This document shows positions 8,174 through 16,856 of a stretch of DNA of 64,000 nt, piece by piece. The position numbers were made by a program, and so were the translations under genes. The notes beneath the pieces were generated by a model that was not told the origin of the DNA, did not search any database, and saw only the letters and a program-made list of their open reading frames with translations. Source of the DNA: Herminiimonas arsenicoxydans (GTDB lineage: Bacteria > Pseudomonadota > Gammaproteobacteria > Burkholderiales > Burkholderiaceae_D); NCBI GenBank assembly GCA_000026125.1, contig CU207211.1, forward strand, positions 1,116,001-1,180,000, given 5' to 3'. The stretch's first letter is position 1; every line of letters begins with the position of its first letter.

Positions 8174-8430
8174 TGCTTGTCTACCTTTGATGTGGAAATT
8201 GGATTAATCAATATTTCAATCTCGGTGTTTCACTCGCGGAATGCGGGCAGCATGATATTACCGTCTTTTATCGAGCAAAAATCCATGCGTGCTACCGCAC
8301 GATGAAAACAAGATATGCATGGTGATGCGTACCGGTTTTTAAGCATCGACTTGTGCGCCACATTTCCTATACTGAGATCGGCGCGATCTCGCGCCCGATT
8401 TTCTTTCCTGAATGAAGCATGGAGTTGATC

Positions 8431-8634
8431 ATGACACGCAAATATATCGATTGCCGGGAGTTTCCCAGCGACATGAATTGTTCGGTCGCGATCGCGGCAG
8501 ATAGTGAAGATGAGTTGATGAAAGTCGCCGTGCAGCACGCGGTCGCCGTACACCAGCATGCCGACACACCGGAGTTGCGGCAGCAAATCCGGCAATTATT
8601 CAAGGACGGCACGCCGCCGGTTGAATACCGTTGA
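8431..8634 (+). CDS. Small DUF1059 family protein
   Basis: This 67-residue cytoplasmic protein of unknown function belongs to DUF1059. It starts MTRKYIDCREFPSDMNCSV, with the family Cys pair (CREF and NCS), and continues with an acidic helix (ADSEDELMKVAVQHAV) and HADTPELRQQIR. The ATG at 8431 is chosen because GGAG at 8421-8424 lies six bases before it; an in-frame ATG at 8419 would include the ribosome site. No adjacent gene is co-directional and close enough to suggest a role. Confidence 0.85.
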   Translation: MTRKYIDCREFPSDMNCSVAIAADSEDELMKVAVQHAVAVHQHADTPELRQQIRQLFKDGTPPVEYR

Positions 8635-8754
8635 CAAGCCATGAGGCGGCGGAGATGGCAGGACGGCCAAGTGGAGTTTTATCTGGCAAGGCAGAAAGCG
8701 CTGCACGCTGAGGACTGCGTGTGGCGCTTGATGGATGCCGCGCCTGCTTGCGGA

Positions 8755-9225
8755 TTATTTGCTGACTTGCTTGCTGAGCAAATCAGGCGCCATGACGGCG
8801 CGCACAAAATTACCGGCAATTTCATCCTGCTCGCGTTGCACTATCCACCAGACATTGCCTTTGCGGATCGTCCAGTCTTGTGCGGTGCCGGTAACGAGCA
8901 GCGCGGCCAGTTGTCCGAGCGTCGGCTGATGGCCGACGATCAGTACCGGTTCGCGACTGTCCGGCCAGTGTGCTGCGGTCAGAATTTTTTCGGCGGTCGA
9001 GCCAGGCGCCAGATCGTCCACAATCCTGAACTTGCGCCCCAGGGCTTCCGCGGTCTGTATCGTGCGGGTGGCGGGACTGACCAGGATTTTGCAGCTGTTG
9101 GGCAGATTATGATCCAGCCATTCAGCCATTTTCCATGCCTGCTTGTGGCCTTTTGCCGTCAATGCGCGGCCTTCATCGGGTTCGCCCACTTCCGCTTCTG
9201 CATGCCGCCACAAGATCAGTTCCAT
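8755..9225 (-). CDS. sixA: Phosphohistidine phosphatase SixA-like (histidine phosphatase superfamily)
   Basis: A 156-residue single-domain histidine phosphatase. The catalytic RHG-type motif is LWRHAEAE at residues 5-12, with the phosphorylated histidine at 8. SPATRTIQTAE (about residues 50-60) supplies the second arginine, and LIVGHQPTLGQLA (about 94-106) the second histidine. SixA removes phosphate from His residues of phosphotransfer proteins in E. coli; the substrate here is not evident. It starts 4 bp after the ppk stop codon and so forms an operon with ppk, which puts it under the same phosphate-responsive promoter. Confidence 0.88.
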   Translation of the reverse strand: MELILWRHAEAEVGEPDEGRALTAKGHKQAWKMAEWLDHNLPNSCKILVSPATRTIQTAEALGRKFRIVDDLAPGSTAEKILTAAHWPDSREPVLIVGHQPTLGQLAALLVTGTAQDWTIRKGNVWWIVQREQDEIAGNFVRAVMAPDLLSKQVSK

Positions 9226-9229
9226 GCTG

Positions 9230-11347
9230 TTACTCCATCGGGTTGCCCAGAACCTGCATTAAATATTGTTGCGCGCTGAAGGCGCCTGCCTTGCCGCGTG
9301 GTTTACGTTTTTGATAGACGCCATTGGAATCCAGTTCCCAGGTATTCGTATTATCTTTGAGGTAGGGATTCAAACCTTCCGCGATTACCCGTTTTTTCAG
9401 GCCGGGATCGAGAATCGGAAAAGCGACTTCAATCCGGCGGAACAGGTTGCGATTCATCCAGTCCGCGCTGGACAGATAAATGTCATGCGCCAGATCGTTG
9501 CGGAAATAATAGATACGAGTGTGTTCGAGAAAACGTCCGACGATGGAGCGCACGCGGATGTTTTCCGACAAACCCGGCACGCCGGGTCGCAAAGCGCAGG
9601 CGCCGCGCACGATCAGATCTATCTTGACGCCATCCGCCGACGCCGCATACAAGGCGCGGATCACCGATTCATCCAGCAGCGCGTTCATCTTGGCGATGAT
9701 GCGGCCGGGTCGTCCTGCCTTCGCTATCTTCGCTTCGTTGCGGATGGCGCGGATGAATTCCTTTTGCAAGGCAAACGGCGCCAGCCACAGATGCGTGAGC
9801 GTTTTCGGTTTGGTCAGGCTGGTCAGGTGGATGAAGATTTCATTGACTTCGGTGGCTAGCGCCGGATTCGCCGTCAGCAGCCCGAAATCGGTATAAAACT
9901 TGGTGGTGCTCGGATGATAATTGCCGGTGCCCAGATGGGCGTAATAACGCAATGCGCCTTCTTCGCGACGAATCACCAACGCCAGCTTTGCATGCGTTTT
10001 CAGTCCGACTACGCCGTACACGACTTGTGCGCCGGCGCGTTCTAGCCGGTCTGCCCAGTTGATATTGGCTTCTTCATCGAACCGCGCCATCAATTCGACA
10101 ATCACGGTGACTTCCTTGCCGCGTTGCGCGGCGATGATCAGCGATTCCATCAAGTCGGAGTTCATGCCGGTGCGATAAATGGTTTGCTTGATCGCCACCA
10201 CGTCCGGGTCCTGTGCAGCCGAGCGTATGAACTCAAGCACCGGCTGGAACGATTGGAACGGATGGTGCAGCAGCACATCGTGTTTGCCGATGGCGCCGAA
10301 CAGATCGACATTCGCCAGCTTGGGCGGATAGGTGGGCGAGTAGGGTGGAAAGCGCAGTTCGGGCTGGTTGACGTGCTCGATCAATTCCGACAGGCGAACC
10401 ATGTTGACCGGGCCATCCACTGCATACAGCCGGTTCTTGTCGATGGAAAATTGTTCCAGCAAAAATTGCGACAGACGCGGCGGACAGTTCTTGGCAACTT
10501 CCAGCCGTACGGCAACGCCAAAATTGCGGCTTTGCAGTTCTCCCTGCAAGGCCTGGCGCAGATTTTTCACTTCTTCTTCATCGACCCACAAATCGCTGTT
10601 GCGCGTGACCCGGAATTGCGAATACGCCAGTACGTCGCGTCCGGTGAACAAGTCCTTGATGTGTGCATGAATAATCGAGGACAGCAGACAGAAGGAAACG
10701 CCGTTCTGCGACAGTTCGGCTGGCAGCTGGATGACGCGCGGCAGTACGCGTGGCGCTTTCAGGATCGCAATCGCGGTGCCGCGGCCGAAGGCGTCCTTGC
10801 CGGACAGCTCGACGATGAAATTCAGACTCTTGTTGACGACCTGTGGGAAAGGATGGGCCGGATCGAGCCCGATCGGCGTCAGCAGCGGCCTTACTTCGCG
10901 ATCGAAATATGCTTTGACCCAGGCCCGTTGCGCTTCATTGCGATCTTGATCGCGTAATAGATGGATGCCCTGTTGCGCCAGTTGCGGCAACACTTCTTCA
11001 TTCAGTACGCGATACTGGCGTTCGACGATCTTGTGGCATTCTGCGCCTGCAACGGCCAGCGCGGCAGACAGAGTGGGTGGCTCGATGACTTCGCCATCCA
11101 GATGGTTGTTGGCCAGCAGGCTGGCGATGCGTACTTCAAACAGTTCATCCAGATTGTTGCTGACGATACATAAATACTTCAAGCGCTCCAGCAAGGGGAC
11201 GGCTGGATTTTCAGCTTGCGCCAGAACGCGGCGATTGAACGCCAACTGGGATAATTCTCGGTTCAGATAGATTGCACTTTGCGGAAGAGGAGATGCAGAA
11301 GCGCTTTCTGGTATGGCTTTCTTGTGCATTTTCTTGACTTTTGCCAT
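9230..11347 (-). CDS. ppk: Polyphosphate kinase 1
   Basis: Ppk1 reversibly polymerises the gamma-phosphate of ATP into polyphosphate. The protein has about 705 residues from ATG 11347. It shows the N-terminal helical domain (YLNRELSQLAFNRRVL), the central domain, and the two phospholipase-D-like halves with LKTHAKLALVIRRE (autophosphorylated histidine region) and YAHLGTGNYHPSTTKFYTDF, followed by IRVRSIVGRFLEHTRIYYF. An in-frame start at 11476 would read through the Pho box and promoter, so it is rejected. ATG 11329 is also possible, because the predicted transcript start leaves only a very short leader before 11347. It is divergent from pstS, shares its regulatory spacer and is followed by sixA after 4 bp. 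Confidence 0.95.
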   Translation of the reverse strand: MAKVKKMHKKAIPESASASPLPQSAIYLNRELSQLAFNRRVLAQAENPAVPLLERLKYLCIVSNNLDELFEVRIASLLANNHLDGEVIEPPTLSAALAVAGAECHKIVERQYRVLNEEVLPQLAQQGIHLLRDQDRNEAQRAWVKAYFDREVRPLLTPIGLDPAHPFPQVVNKSLNFIVELSGKDAFGRGTAIAILKAPRVLPRVIQLPAELSQNGVSFCLLSSIIHAHIKDLFTGRDVLAYSQFRVTRNSDLWVDEEEVKNLRQALQGELQSRNFGVAVRLEVAKNCPPRLSQFLLEQFSIDKNRLYAVDGPVNMVRLSELIEHVNQPELRFPPYSPTYPPKLANVDLFGAIGKHDVLLHHPFQSFQPVLEFIRSAAQDPDVVAIKQTIYRTGMNSDLMESLIIAAQRGKEVTVIVELMARFDEEANINWADRLERAGAQVVYGVVGLKTHAKLALVIRREEGALRYYAHLGTGNYHPSTTKFYTDFGLLTANPALATEVNEIFIHLTSLTKPKTLTHLWLAPFALQKEFIRAIRNEAKIAKAGRPGRIIAKMNALLDESVIRALYAASADGVKIDLIVRGACALRPGVPGLSENIRVRSIVGRFLEHTRIYYFRNDLAHDIYLSSADWMNRNLFRRIEVAFPILDPGLKKRVIAEGLNPYLKDNTNTWELDSNGVYQKRKPRGKAGAFSAQQYLMQVLGNPME

Positions 11348-11373
11348 GGCTAATCCCGCAGAGTGTAGTGGCT

Positions 11374-11395
11374 CATTATGACAACTTAATGACAG
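11374..11395 (-). promoter_or_regulatory. Pho box of ppk-sixA
   Basis: Read on the minus strand the sequence is CTGTCATTAAG followed by TTGTCATAATG, two 11-bp units that match the PhoB consensus closely. A -10-like TACACT lies at 11368-11363 on the same strand, the distance expected when the Pho box replaces the -35 element. It points to PhoB control of polyphosphate synthesis. Confidence 0.82.
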
Positions 11396-11436
11396 CCATT
11401 TTTGTGCAAAATCAAGTTTGTGACATGATTTCTGGG

Positions 11437-11458
11437 AAGTCATAAAGCTGTCATAATT
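11437..11458 (+). promoter_or_regulatory. Pho box of the pst operon
   Basis: AAGTCATAAAG (11437-11447) is followed by CTGTCATAATT (11448-11458); the second unit is nearly perfect. It lies 49 bp before the pstS ATG and faces the opposite way from the ppk Pho box 41 bp away. AAGGAG at 11496-11502 is the pstS ribosome site. Confidence 0.82.
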
Positions 11459-11507
11459 GTTCGCTAAAGTTCGCACTGTCTTATTTAGATAACCCTAAGG
11501 AGCAGAT

Positions 11508-12551
11508 ATGCGATTGAATCAATTTGTCAAAACCGCTGTAGTGGCTGCAGGTGCAGCAGTGGCGTTTTCTTCCGCAGTGGCCGCCGATATTACCGGTGCC
11601 GGTGCGACCTTCCCTTACCCGATTTTTTCAAAATGGGCTGAAGCTTACAAAACAGCAACTGGTACCGGCATGAACTATCAATCCATCGGTTCCGGCGGCG
11701 GTATCAAGCAAATCAAGGCAAAAACTGTCGATTTCGGTGCTTCCGACATGCCATTGAAGGCAGAAGAGCTGGAAACCGAAGGCTTGATACAATTCCCGGC
11801 GATCATGGGTGGCGTTGTGCCTATCGTGAACGTGGACGGCGTTGCGCCAGGTCAATTGAAACTGACTTCGGATGTCATTGCTGGCATTTACCTCGGCAAG
11901 ATCACCAAATGGAACGATCCGCAACTGACCGCATTGAATCCAGCCGCAAAACTGCCTAATGCAGACATTACTGTTGTTCATCGTTCGGATGGATCGGGCA
12001 CAACTTTCCTGTGGACTGACTATCTGTCGCAAACCAATGCCGAATTCAAATCGACAGTCGGTGCTGGCACTGCAGTCAAATGGCCAGCTGGCGTAGGCGG
12101 TAAAGGCAACGAAGGTGTTGCAGCCAACGTGCAACGTATCAAAGGTTCGATTGGCTATGTGGAATACGCATACGCCAAGAAAAACAAAATGTCCCACACC
12201 CAGTTGAAAAACCGTGATGGTCAATTTGTGCAACCAGAAGACGACAGCTTCAAGGCTGCCGCTGCAGGCGCAGACTGGGCTAAAGCTCCAGGCATGGGTT
12301 TGGTCCTGACCAACCAAAAGGGTAAAGACAGCTGGCCTATCACTGGTGTGTCTTTCATCCTGATGCACAAATCGCAAGCTTCGGCCGAACGCGGTAAAGA
12401 AGTGTTGAAGTTCTTCGACTGGGCTTATAAAAACGGTGGCGCAATGGCAACCGAGCTCGATTATGTCGGCATGCCAGCATCGGTAGTAAAAATGGTGCAA
12501 GACAGCTGGAAAGCAAATGTGAAAGACGCTTCCGGTAAAGCTGTTTGGTAA
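11508..12551 (+). CDS. pstS: Phosphate ABC transporter, periplasmic phosphate-binding protein
   Basis: PstS captures orthophosphate in the periplasm and delivers it to PstCA. The 347 residues start with a signal peptide (MRLNQFVKTAVVAAGA, cleavage near AVAADI). Phosphate-binding segments are visible: GAGATFPYPIFSKW after the cleavage site, GSGGGIKQI, DFGASDMPL and VVHRSDGSGTTFLWTDYL. Codon choice (many GGT, CGT and GCA codons) differs from the neighbours in the way expected of a highly expressed gene. It is the first gene of pstSCAB-phoUBR, behind a Pho box, and is separated from pstC by a strong hairpin. Confidence 0.97.
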   Translation: MRLNQFVKTAVVAAGAAVAFSSAVAADITGAGATFPYPIFSKWAEAYKTATGTGMNYQSIGSGGGIKQIKAKTVDFGASDMPLKAEELETEGLIQFPAIMGGVVPIVNVDGVAPGQLKLTSDVIAGIYLGKITKWNDPQLTALNPAAKLPNADITVVHRSDGSGTTFLWTDYLSQTNAEFKSTVGAGTAVKWPAGVGGKGNEGVAANVQRIKGSIGYVEYAYAKKNKMSHTQLKNRDGQFVQPEDDSFKAAAAGADWAKAPGMGLVLTNQKGKDSWPITGVSFILMHKSQASAERGKEVLKFFDWAYKNGGAMATELDYVGMPASVVKMVQDSWKANVKDASGKAVW

Positions 12552-12583
12552 AAACTGCTGTTATCGCTGTTTAACGTTACAAG

Positions 12584-12628
12584 GGCTGTCGCCATCATGC
12601 ATACAATTGATACGACATGGCGACAGCC
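12584..12628 (+). terminator. Strong hairpin between pstS and pstC (probable attenuator or mRNA stabiliser)
   Basis: GGCTGTCGCCAT (12584-12595) pairs perfectly with ATGGCGACAGCC (12617-12628) across a 21-base loop. Only a short T-rich stretch follows. In pst operons pstS is made in large excess over the membrane parts, and such a hairpin is a plausible cause, through partial termination or protection of the pstS message. Confidence 0.65.
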
Positions 12629-12660
12629 TTATCTGGCTACAAAATTAGCTACCAAATATT

Positions 12661-13689
12661 ATGAGCGCTACCCCCAACGCACTTTCTGCCCACGCAATGA
12701 ATCCTGATAAAGAAAAAAGTGACAGCGGCGTCTTCAGCAAAGCGTTGATGGCGACTATGCGCAGGCAACGACTGCAGGATTTTCTATTTCATAAAATCAC
12801 GTTCATCTTCGCGCTGAGCGTGTTGTTCGTTTTACTCGGCATCATTGCATCCTTGATGATAGGTGCATGGCCGGCACTAAAAGAATTCGGCTTGCCATTT
12901 ATAGCCAGCGTTGAATGGGATCCCGTCAACGACCAGTACGGTGCGGCGATTGCCATCGTCGGCACGCTGCTTACCTCATTCATTGCCTTGCTGATCGCAT
13001 TTCCGATCAGCTTCGGTATTGCATTATTTCTCACTGAAATCTGCCCGGCCTGGCTGAAGCGGCCGCTGGGAACCGCGGTCGAGTTGCTGGCCGGTGTGCC
13101 CAGCATCATTTACGGCATGTGGGGTTTGTTCGTGTTTGCTCCGCTGTTCGCCGATTACATCCAGCCGGCCCTGGCTGCCACGCTGGGCAATGTTCCTGTG
13201 ATCGGCCAGTTGTTCAAGGGGCCGATGATGGGCATAGGCATACTGGCGGCCGGCATTATCCTCGCCGTGATGATCATTCCCTTCATTGCCTCGGTGATGC
13301 GCGACGTGTTTGAAATCGTGCCGCCGGTATTGAAAGAATCTGCCTACGCGCTTGGTTGCACCAAGTGGGAAGTGGTACGCAAGGTGGTTCTGCCTTATAC
13401 GCGCATCGGCGTGGTCGGCGGCGTCATGCTGGGCCTGGGGCGGGCGTTGGGCGAGACGATGGCGATTACCTTTGTGATCGGCAATGCGCACAAACTGTCC
13501 TGGTCGCTGTTTTCGGCAGGTAACAGTATTGCGTCTACGCTGGCAAATGAATTTGCCGAAGCGGAATCTGTGCTGCACGTGTCCTCGCTGTTTGCGCTTG
13601 GCCTGATCTTGTTCGTGATTACCTTTATCGTGCTGTCGGCTGCGAAACTGATGCTGATGGGCATGTCCCGCAAGGAGGGTGCAAAATGA
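12661..13689 (+). CDS. pstC: Phosphate ABC transporter permease PstC
   Basis: This is one of the two inner-membrane permeases of the Pst phosphate importer. The 342 residues have a hydrophilic N-terminal extension of about 45 residues, then a first membrane helix and the ABC-permease core of about five more helices. The EAA-type loop that contacts PstB is [21 protein letters not shown], and [19 protein letters not shown] follows it, as usual in PstC. It overlaps pstA by 4 bp (ATGA at 13686). Confidence 0.95.
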   Translation: MSATPNALSAHAMNPDKEKSDSGVFSKALMATMRRQRLQDFLFHKITFIFALSVLFVLLGIIASLMIGAWPALKEFGLPFIASVEWDPVNDQYGAAIAIVGTLLTSFIALLIAFPISFGIALFLTEICPAWLKRPLGTAVELLAGVPSIIYGMWGLFVFAPLFADYIQPALAATLGNVPVIGQLFKGPMMGIGILAAGIILAVMIIPFIASVMRDVFEIVPPVLKESAYALGCTKWEVVRKVVLPYTRIGVVGGVMLGLGRALGETMAITFVIGNAHKLSWSLFSAGNSIASTLANEFAEAESVLHVSSLFALGLILFVITFIVLSAAKLMLMGMSRKEGAK

Positions 13690-14558
13690 AGACGGAAGCT
13701 ATTAAAGAGACGATGAATCCGGTCTACCGCAAACGTCTGCTGATGCACCGTGTCGGCATTACCTTGTCCTTCCTGGCGATGACGGTAGGGCTATTCTTTC
13801 TGCTGTGGATTTTGGGTACGCTGCTGATCAAGGGTGTCGGCGCGATCAACCTGGATATCTTTACGCAAACGACGCCAGCGCCGGGTAGTGAAGGCGGTGG
13901 CTTGATGAACGCGATTGTCGGCAGCCTGCTGATGGTAGGCGCGGCAGTTTTCATCAGCACGCCAATCGGCATTCTGGCCGGCATCTATCTGGCAGAATAT
14001 GGCGAAGTGAGTTGGTTCGCCAAGGTCACGCGCTTTGTTACTGACATCATGCTGTCGGCGCCGTCTATCGTGATCGGTTTGTTCATCTATGCAATTTACG
14101 TCGCGAACGTCAAGCATTTCTCCGGCTGGGCCGGCAGTTTCGCGATCTCGCTGATTGCGATTCCGGTCGTCGTGCGTACTACCGACAATATGCTGAACCT
14201 GGTGCCGACCAGCCTGCGCGAAGCAGCATTTGCGCTGGGTGCGCCGCGCTGGCGGGTTGCCACCTTCGTGCGTTTGCGTGCAGTCAAGGCGGGCGTGATT
14301 ACCGGTGTGCTACTAGCCGTGGCGCGTATTTCCGGTGAAACCGCACCCTTGCTGTTCACCGCATTGAACAACCAGTTCTACAGCGCCAACATGAATGCGC
14401 CGATGGCGAATCTGCCGGTGGTGATCTATCAGTTTGCGATGAGCCCTTACGATAACTGGCGTTCGCTGGCATGGGGCGGTGCCTTGCTGATTACCTTCAG
14501 CGTGCTGGCGCTCAACATTCTGTCGCGCTCGCTGTTCAATCAAAAAATAAATAACTGA
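13686..14558 (+). CDS. pstA: Phosphate ABC transporter permease PstA
   Basis: The second membrane subunit of the Pst importer, with 290 residues and six predicted membrane helices. Family marks are [14 protein letters not shown] after the first helix, the EAA loop [18 protein letters not shown], and [18 protein letters not shown]. It is translationally coupled to pstC by a 4-bp overlap and followed by pstB after 18 bp. Confidence 0.95.
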   Translation: MKTEAIKETMNPVYRKRLLMHRVGITLSFLAMTVGLFFLLWILGTLLIKGVGAINLDIFTQTTPAPGSEGGGLMNAIVGSLLMVGAAVFISTPIGILAGIYLAEYGEVSWFAKVTRFVTDIMLSAPSIVIGLFIYAIYVANVKHFSGWAGSFAISLIAIPVVVRTTDNMLNLVPTSLREAAFALGAPRWRVATFVRLRAVKAGVITGVLLAVARISGETAPLLFTALNNQFYSANMNAPMANLPVVIYQFAMSPYDNWRSLAWGGALLITFSVLALNILSRSLFNQKINN

Positions 14559-14576
14559 TTATTTCAGGCCAACACT

Positions 14577-15359
14577 ATGACTACCCAAACGTCTGTGGAC
14601 ATGATTAAAAAGACTCTCGAAATTGCCAACCTGAATTTTTTCTACGGAACTTTTCAAGGCTTGAAGAATATCAATCTGGATATTCACGACAAGAAGGTGA
14701 CGGCTTTCATCGGCCCTTCCGGTTGCGGCAAATCGACGCTGCTGCGGACCTTCAACCGCATGTATGACTTGTACCCGGGTCAGCGCGCCGAAGGCAAGAT
14801 CATGTATCACGGCAAGAACATTCTCGAGCCGGGCCAGGATGTCAACATGCTGCGCGCCAAGGTCGGCATGGTATTCCAGAAGCCGACGCCATTCCCGATG
14901 TCGGTCTATGACAATATCGCTTTCGGCGTGCGCTTGTATGAAAACCTGCCGAAAGGCGAAATGGACGAGCGCGTCGAATGGGCGCTGAACAAGGCGGCGC
15001 TGTGGACCGAGGTTAAGGATAAACTCAACAAGAGCGGGCTCAGCCTGTCCGGCGGCCAGCAGCAGCGTCTGTGCATAGCCCGCGGCGTGGCGGTCAAGCC
15101 GGATGTGTTGTTGCTGGATGAGCCGACCTCGGCGCTGGATCCAATCTCGACCGCAAAAATCGAGGAATTGATCAGCGAGTTGAAGGGCGACTACACGATC
15201 GCGATCGTCACGCATAATATGCAGCAGGCAGCGCGCTGTTCCGATTACACCGCGTATATGTATCTGGGCGAATTGGTTGAATTCGGCGAAACCGATCAGA
15301 TCTTCATGAATCCGAACAAGAAAGATACGCAGGACTACATTACCGGCCGCTTCGGCTGA
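14577..15359 (+). CDS. pstB: Phosphate ABC transporter ATP-binding protein PstB
   Basis: This cytoplasmic ATPase powers phosphate import. The 260 residues hold Walker [10 protein letters not shown] (about residues 46-54), the Q-loop [17 protein letters not shown] typical of PstB, the signature LSGGQQQRL, Walker [13 protein letters not shown] and the switch histidine in [14 protein letters not shown]. The length is normal. ATG 14577 has a weak ribosome site, and an in-frame ATG at 14601 is an alternative. Confidence 0.96.
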   Translation: MTTQTSVDMIKKTLEIANLNFFYGTFQGLKNINLDIHDKKVTAFIGPSGCGKSTLLRTFNRMYDLYPGQRAEGKIMYHGKNILEPGQDVNMLRAKVGMVFQKPTPFPMSVYDNIAFGVRLYENLPKGEMDERVEWALNKAALWTEVKDKLNKSGLSLSGGQQQRLCIARGVAVKPDVLLLDEPTSALDPISTAKIEELISELKGDYTIAIVTHNMQQAARCSDYTAYMYLGELVEFGETDQIFMNPNKKDTQDYITGRFG

Positions 15360-15434
15360 TTCTGCAAAAAATAATATTGCGCAGGCAAAGATCTGCGCGC
15401 GACGATCAAACAGAATTTATCTAGGAGAATCCTG

Positions 15435-16145
15435 ATGCAAGGCGAACACTCTTCCAAGCAATACGATATGGATCTGGAAACCATCCGTTCCAAGGTCTTG
15501 CTGATGGGCGGTCTTGTTGAAAACCAGTTTCAAGACGCGGTGTCGAGTTTCAAAAGCGGCAATATCGCGCAAGCGGAGCAGGTCATCAAGGTAGATCAAG
15601 ACGTCAACCGGCTCGAAGTGTCGCTGGACGATGCCTGCAGCCACCTGATCGTCAAACGCCAGCCGGCAGCAAACGACCTGCGTACCGTGATGGCAACCAT
15701 CAAGGTCATCATCGATCTGGAACGCATAGGCGATGAAGCAACCAAGATCGCGCGGTCGGCCAAGAGCATTACCGAACGGGGCGTGACCACCATCAATCAT
15801 TACGAAATCATACGCGTGATGGCATCCAGCGCCGGCAATATGCTGCATGATGCACTGGATGCCTTTGCCCGCCTGGATGGCAAGCAGGCCATTCAGCTGA
15901 TTGCGAAGGATGAAGTGGTCAATCATGAATTCCGCTCGATCATGCGCAATCTGATTACCTTCATGATGGAAGACCCCCGTACCATTTCCTGTGCGCTGGA
16001 CACCTTGTGGGTTGCCAAAGCCATCGAACGCATCGGCGACCATGCAAAGAACATTGCCGAATACGTGATCTATATCGTCGAAGGCAAGGATATTCGCCAT
16101 ACCGACTACGTCGCATCGCAATTGGAAGATCGTACGACCAACTAA
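15435..16145 (+). CDS. phoU: Phosphate signalling protein PhoU
   Basis: PhoU links the Pst transporter to the PhoR sensor and keeps the Pho regulon off when phosphate is plentiful. The 236 residues form two three-helix bundles, each with the metal-binding E/DxxxD-type motif: DLERIGDEATKIAR in the first half and AIERIGDHAKNIAEYV in the second. It lies 75 bp after pstB behind its own TAGGAG site and 4 bp before phoB. A small GC-rich inverted repeat (15379-15398) sits in the pstB-phoU gap. Confidence 0.96.
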   Translation: MQGEHSSKQYDMDLETIRSKVLLMGGLVENQFQDAVSSFKSGNIAQAEQVIKVDQDVNRLEVSLDDACSHLIVKRQPAANDLRTVMATIKVIIDLERIGDEATKIARSAKSITERGVTTINHYEIIRVMASSAGNMLHDALDAFARLDGKQAIQLIAKDEVVNHEFRSIMRNLITFMMEDPRTISCALDTLWVAKAIERIGDHAKNIAEYVIYIVEGKDIRHTDYVASQLEDRTTN

Positions 16146-16149
16146 AACC

Positions 16150-16839
16150 ATGGCTGCTGAAAAACCCACGATACTGATAGTTGAAGATGAACCGCCCATT
16201 ATTGAACTGGTGACGTTCACATTGAAGGGTGCCGGCTGGAACGTCACCGCCGTGCAAACCGCCGGCGAAGCCTGGGATTTCATCCAGCAGCGCCTGCCGC
16301 AACTGATCCTGCTGGACTGGATGCTGCCGGATCAAAGCGGCTTGCGCCTGCTGTCACGCATTCGTGCGGACCGGCAGTTCAACGAGTTGCCTATCATCAT
16401 GCTGACCGCGAAAAGCATGGAAGAAGACAAGATCGCCGGCCTGGACAACGGTGCGGACGATTACGTGACCAAGCCGTTTTCACCGCGCGAACTGACCGCG
16501 CGCATCAATGCACTGTTGCGCCGCAAGACGCCCGAACATGCGCAAACCCTGATGACGGCCGGCAGTATCAGCCTCGATCCGATCAGCTGCAGCGTCAGCA
16601 TGAACGATGAAAAAATCGATATCGGCCATGCCGAATTCAAGTTGCTGAAATTTTTTCTGGCGCATCCCGATCGCGTATTTTCGCGCAGCCAGTTGCTCGA
16701 CAAGGTATGGGGCGATCACGTCGTGATCGAAGAACGCACGGTCGATGTGCATGTACTGCGGCTGCGCAAGGCATTGAAGGAAGCGGAACACTTGATCAAA
16801 ACGGTGCGTAGTGTAGGCTACATGCTCTCGGAAAAATAA
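16150..16839 (+). CDS. phoB: Phosphate regulon response regulator PhoB
   Basis: PhoB binds Pho boxes and activates phosphate-starvation genes when phosphorylated by PhoR. The 229 residues have a receiver domain with the acidic pair in VEDEPPI, the phospho-acceptor Asp in LLDWMLPDQSG (about residue 55) and Lys in VTKPFSPREL. An OmpR-type winged helix follows, with recognition-helix region EERTVDVHVLRLRKAL. It lies between phoU and phoR, 17 bp from phoR. Its likely targets visible here are the boxes at 4242, 11374 and 11437. Confidence 0.96.
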   Translation: MAAEKPTILIVEDEPPIIELVTFTLKGAGWNVTAVQTAGEAWDFIQQRLPQLILLDWMLPDQSGLRLLSRIRADRQFNELPIIMLTAKSMEEDKIAGLDNGADDYVTKPFSPRELTARINALLRRKTPEHAQTLMTAGSISLDPISCSVSMNDEKIDIGHAEFKLLKFFLAHPDRVFSRSQLLDKVWGDHVVIEERTVDVHVLRLRKALKEAEHLIKTVRSVGYMLSEK

Positions 16840-16856
16840 GGCAGAGCCCGCCGTCT

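Noticed and set aside
15379..15398. GC-rich inverted repeat between pstB and phoU as a terminator
   Set aside because: The stem is only 6 bp and no T-run follows; phoU is expected to be co-transcribed.
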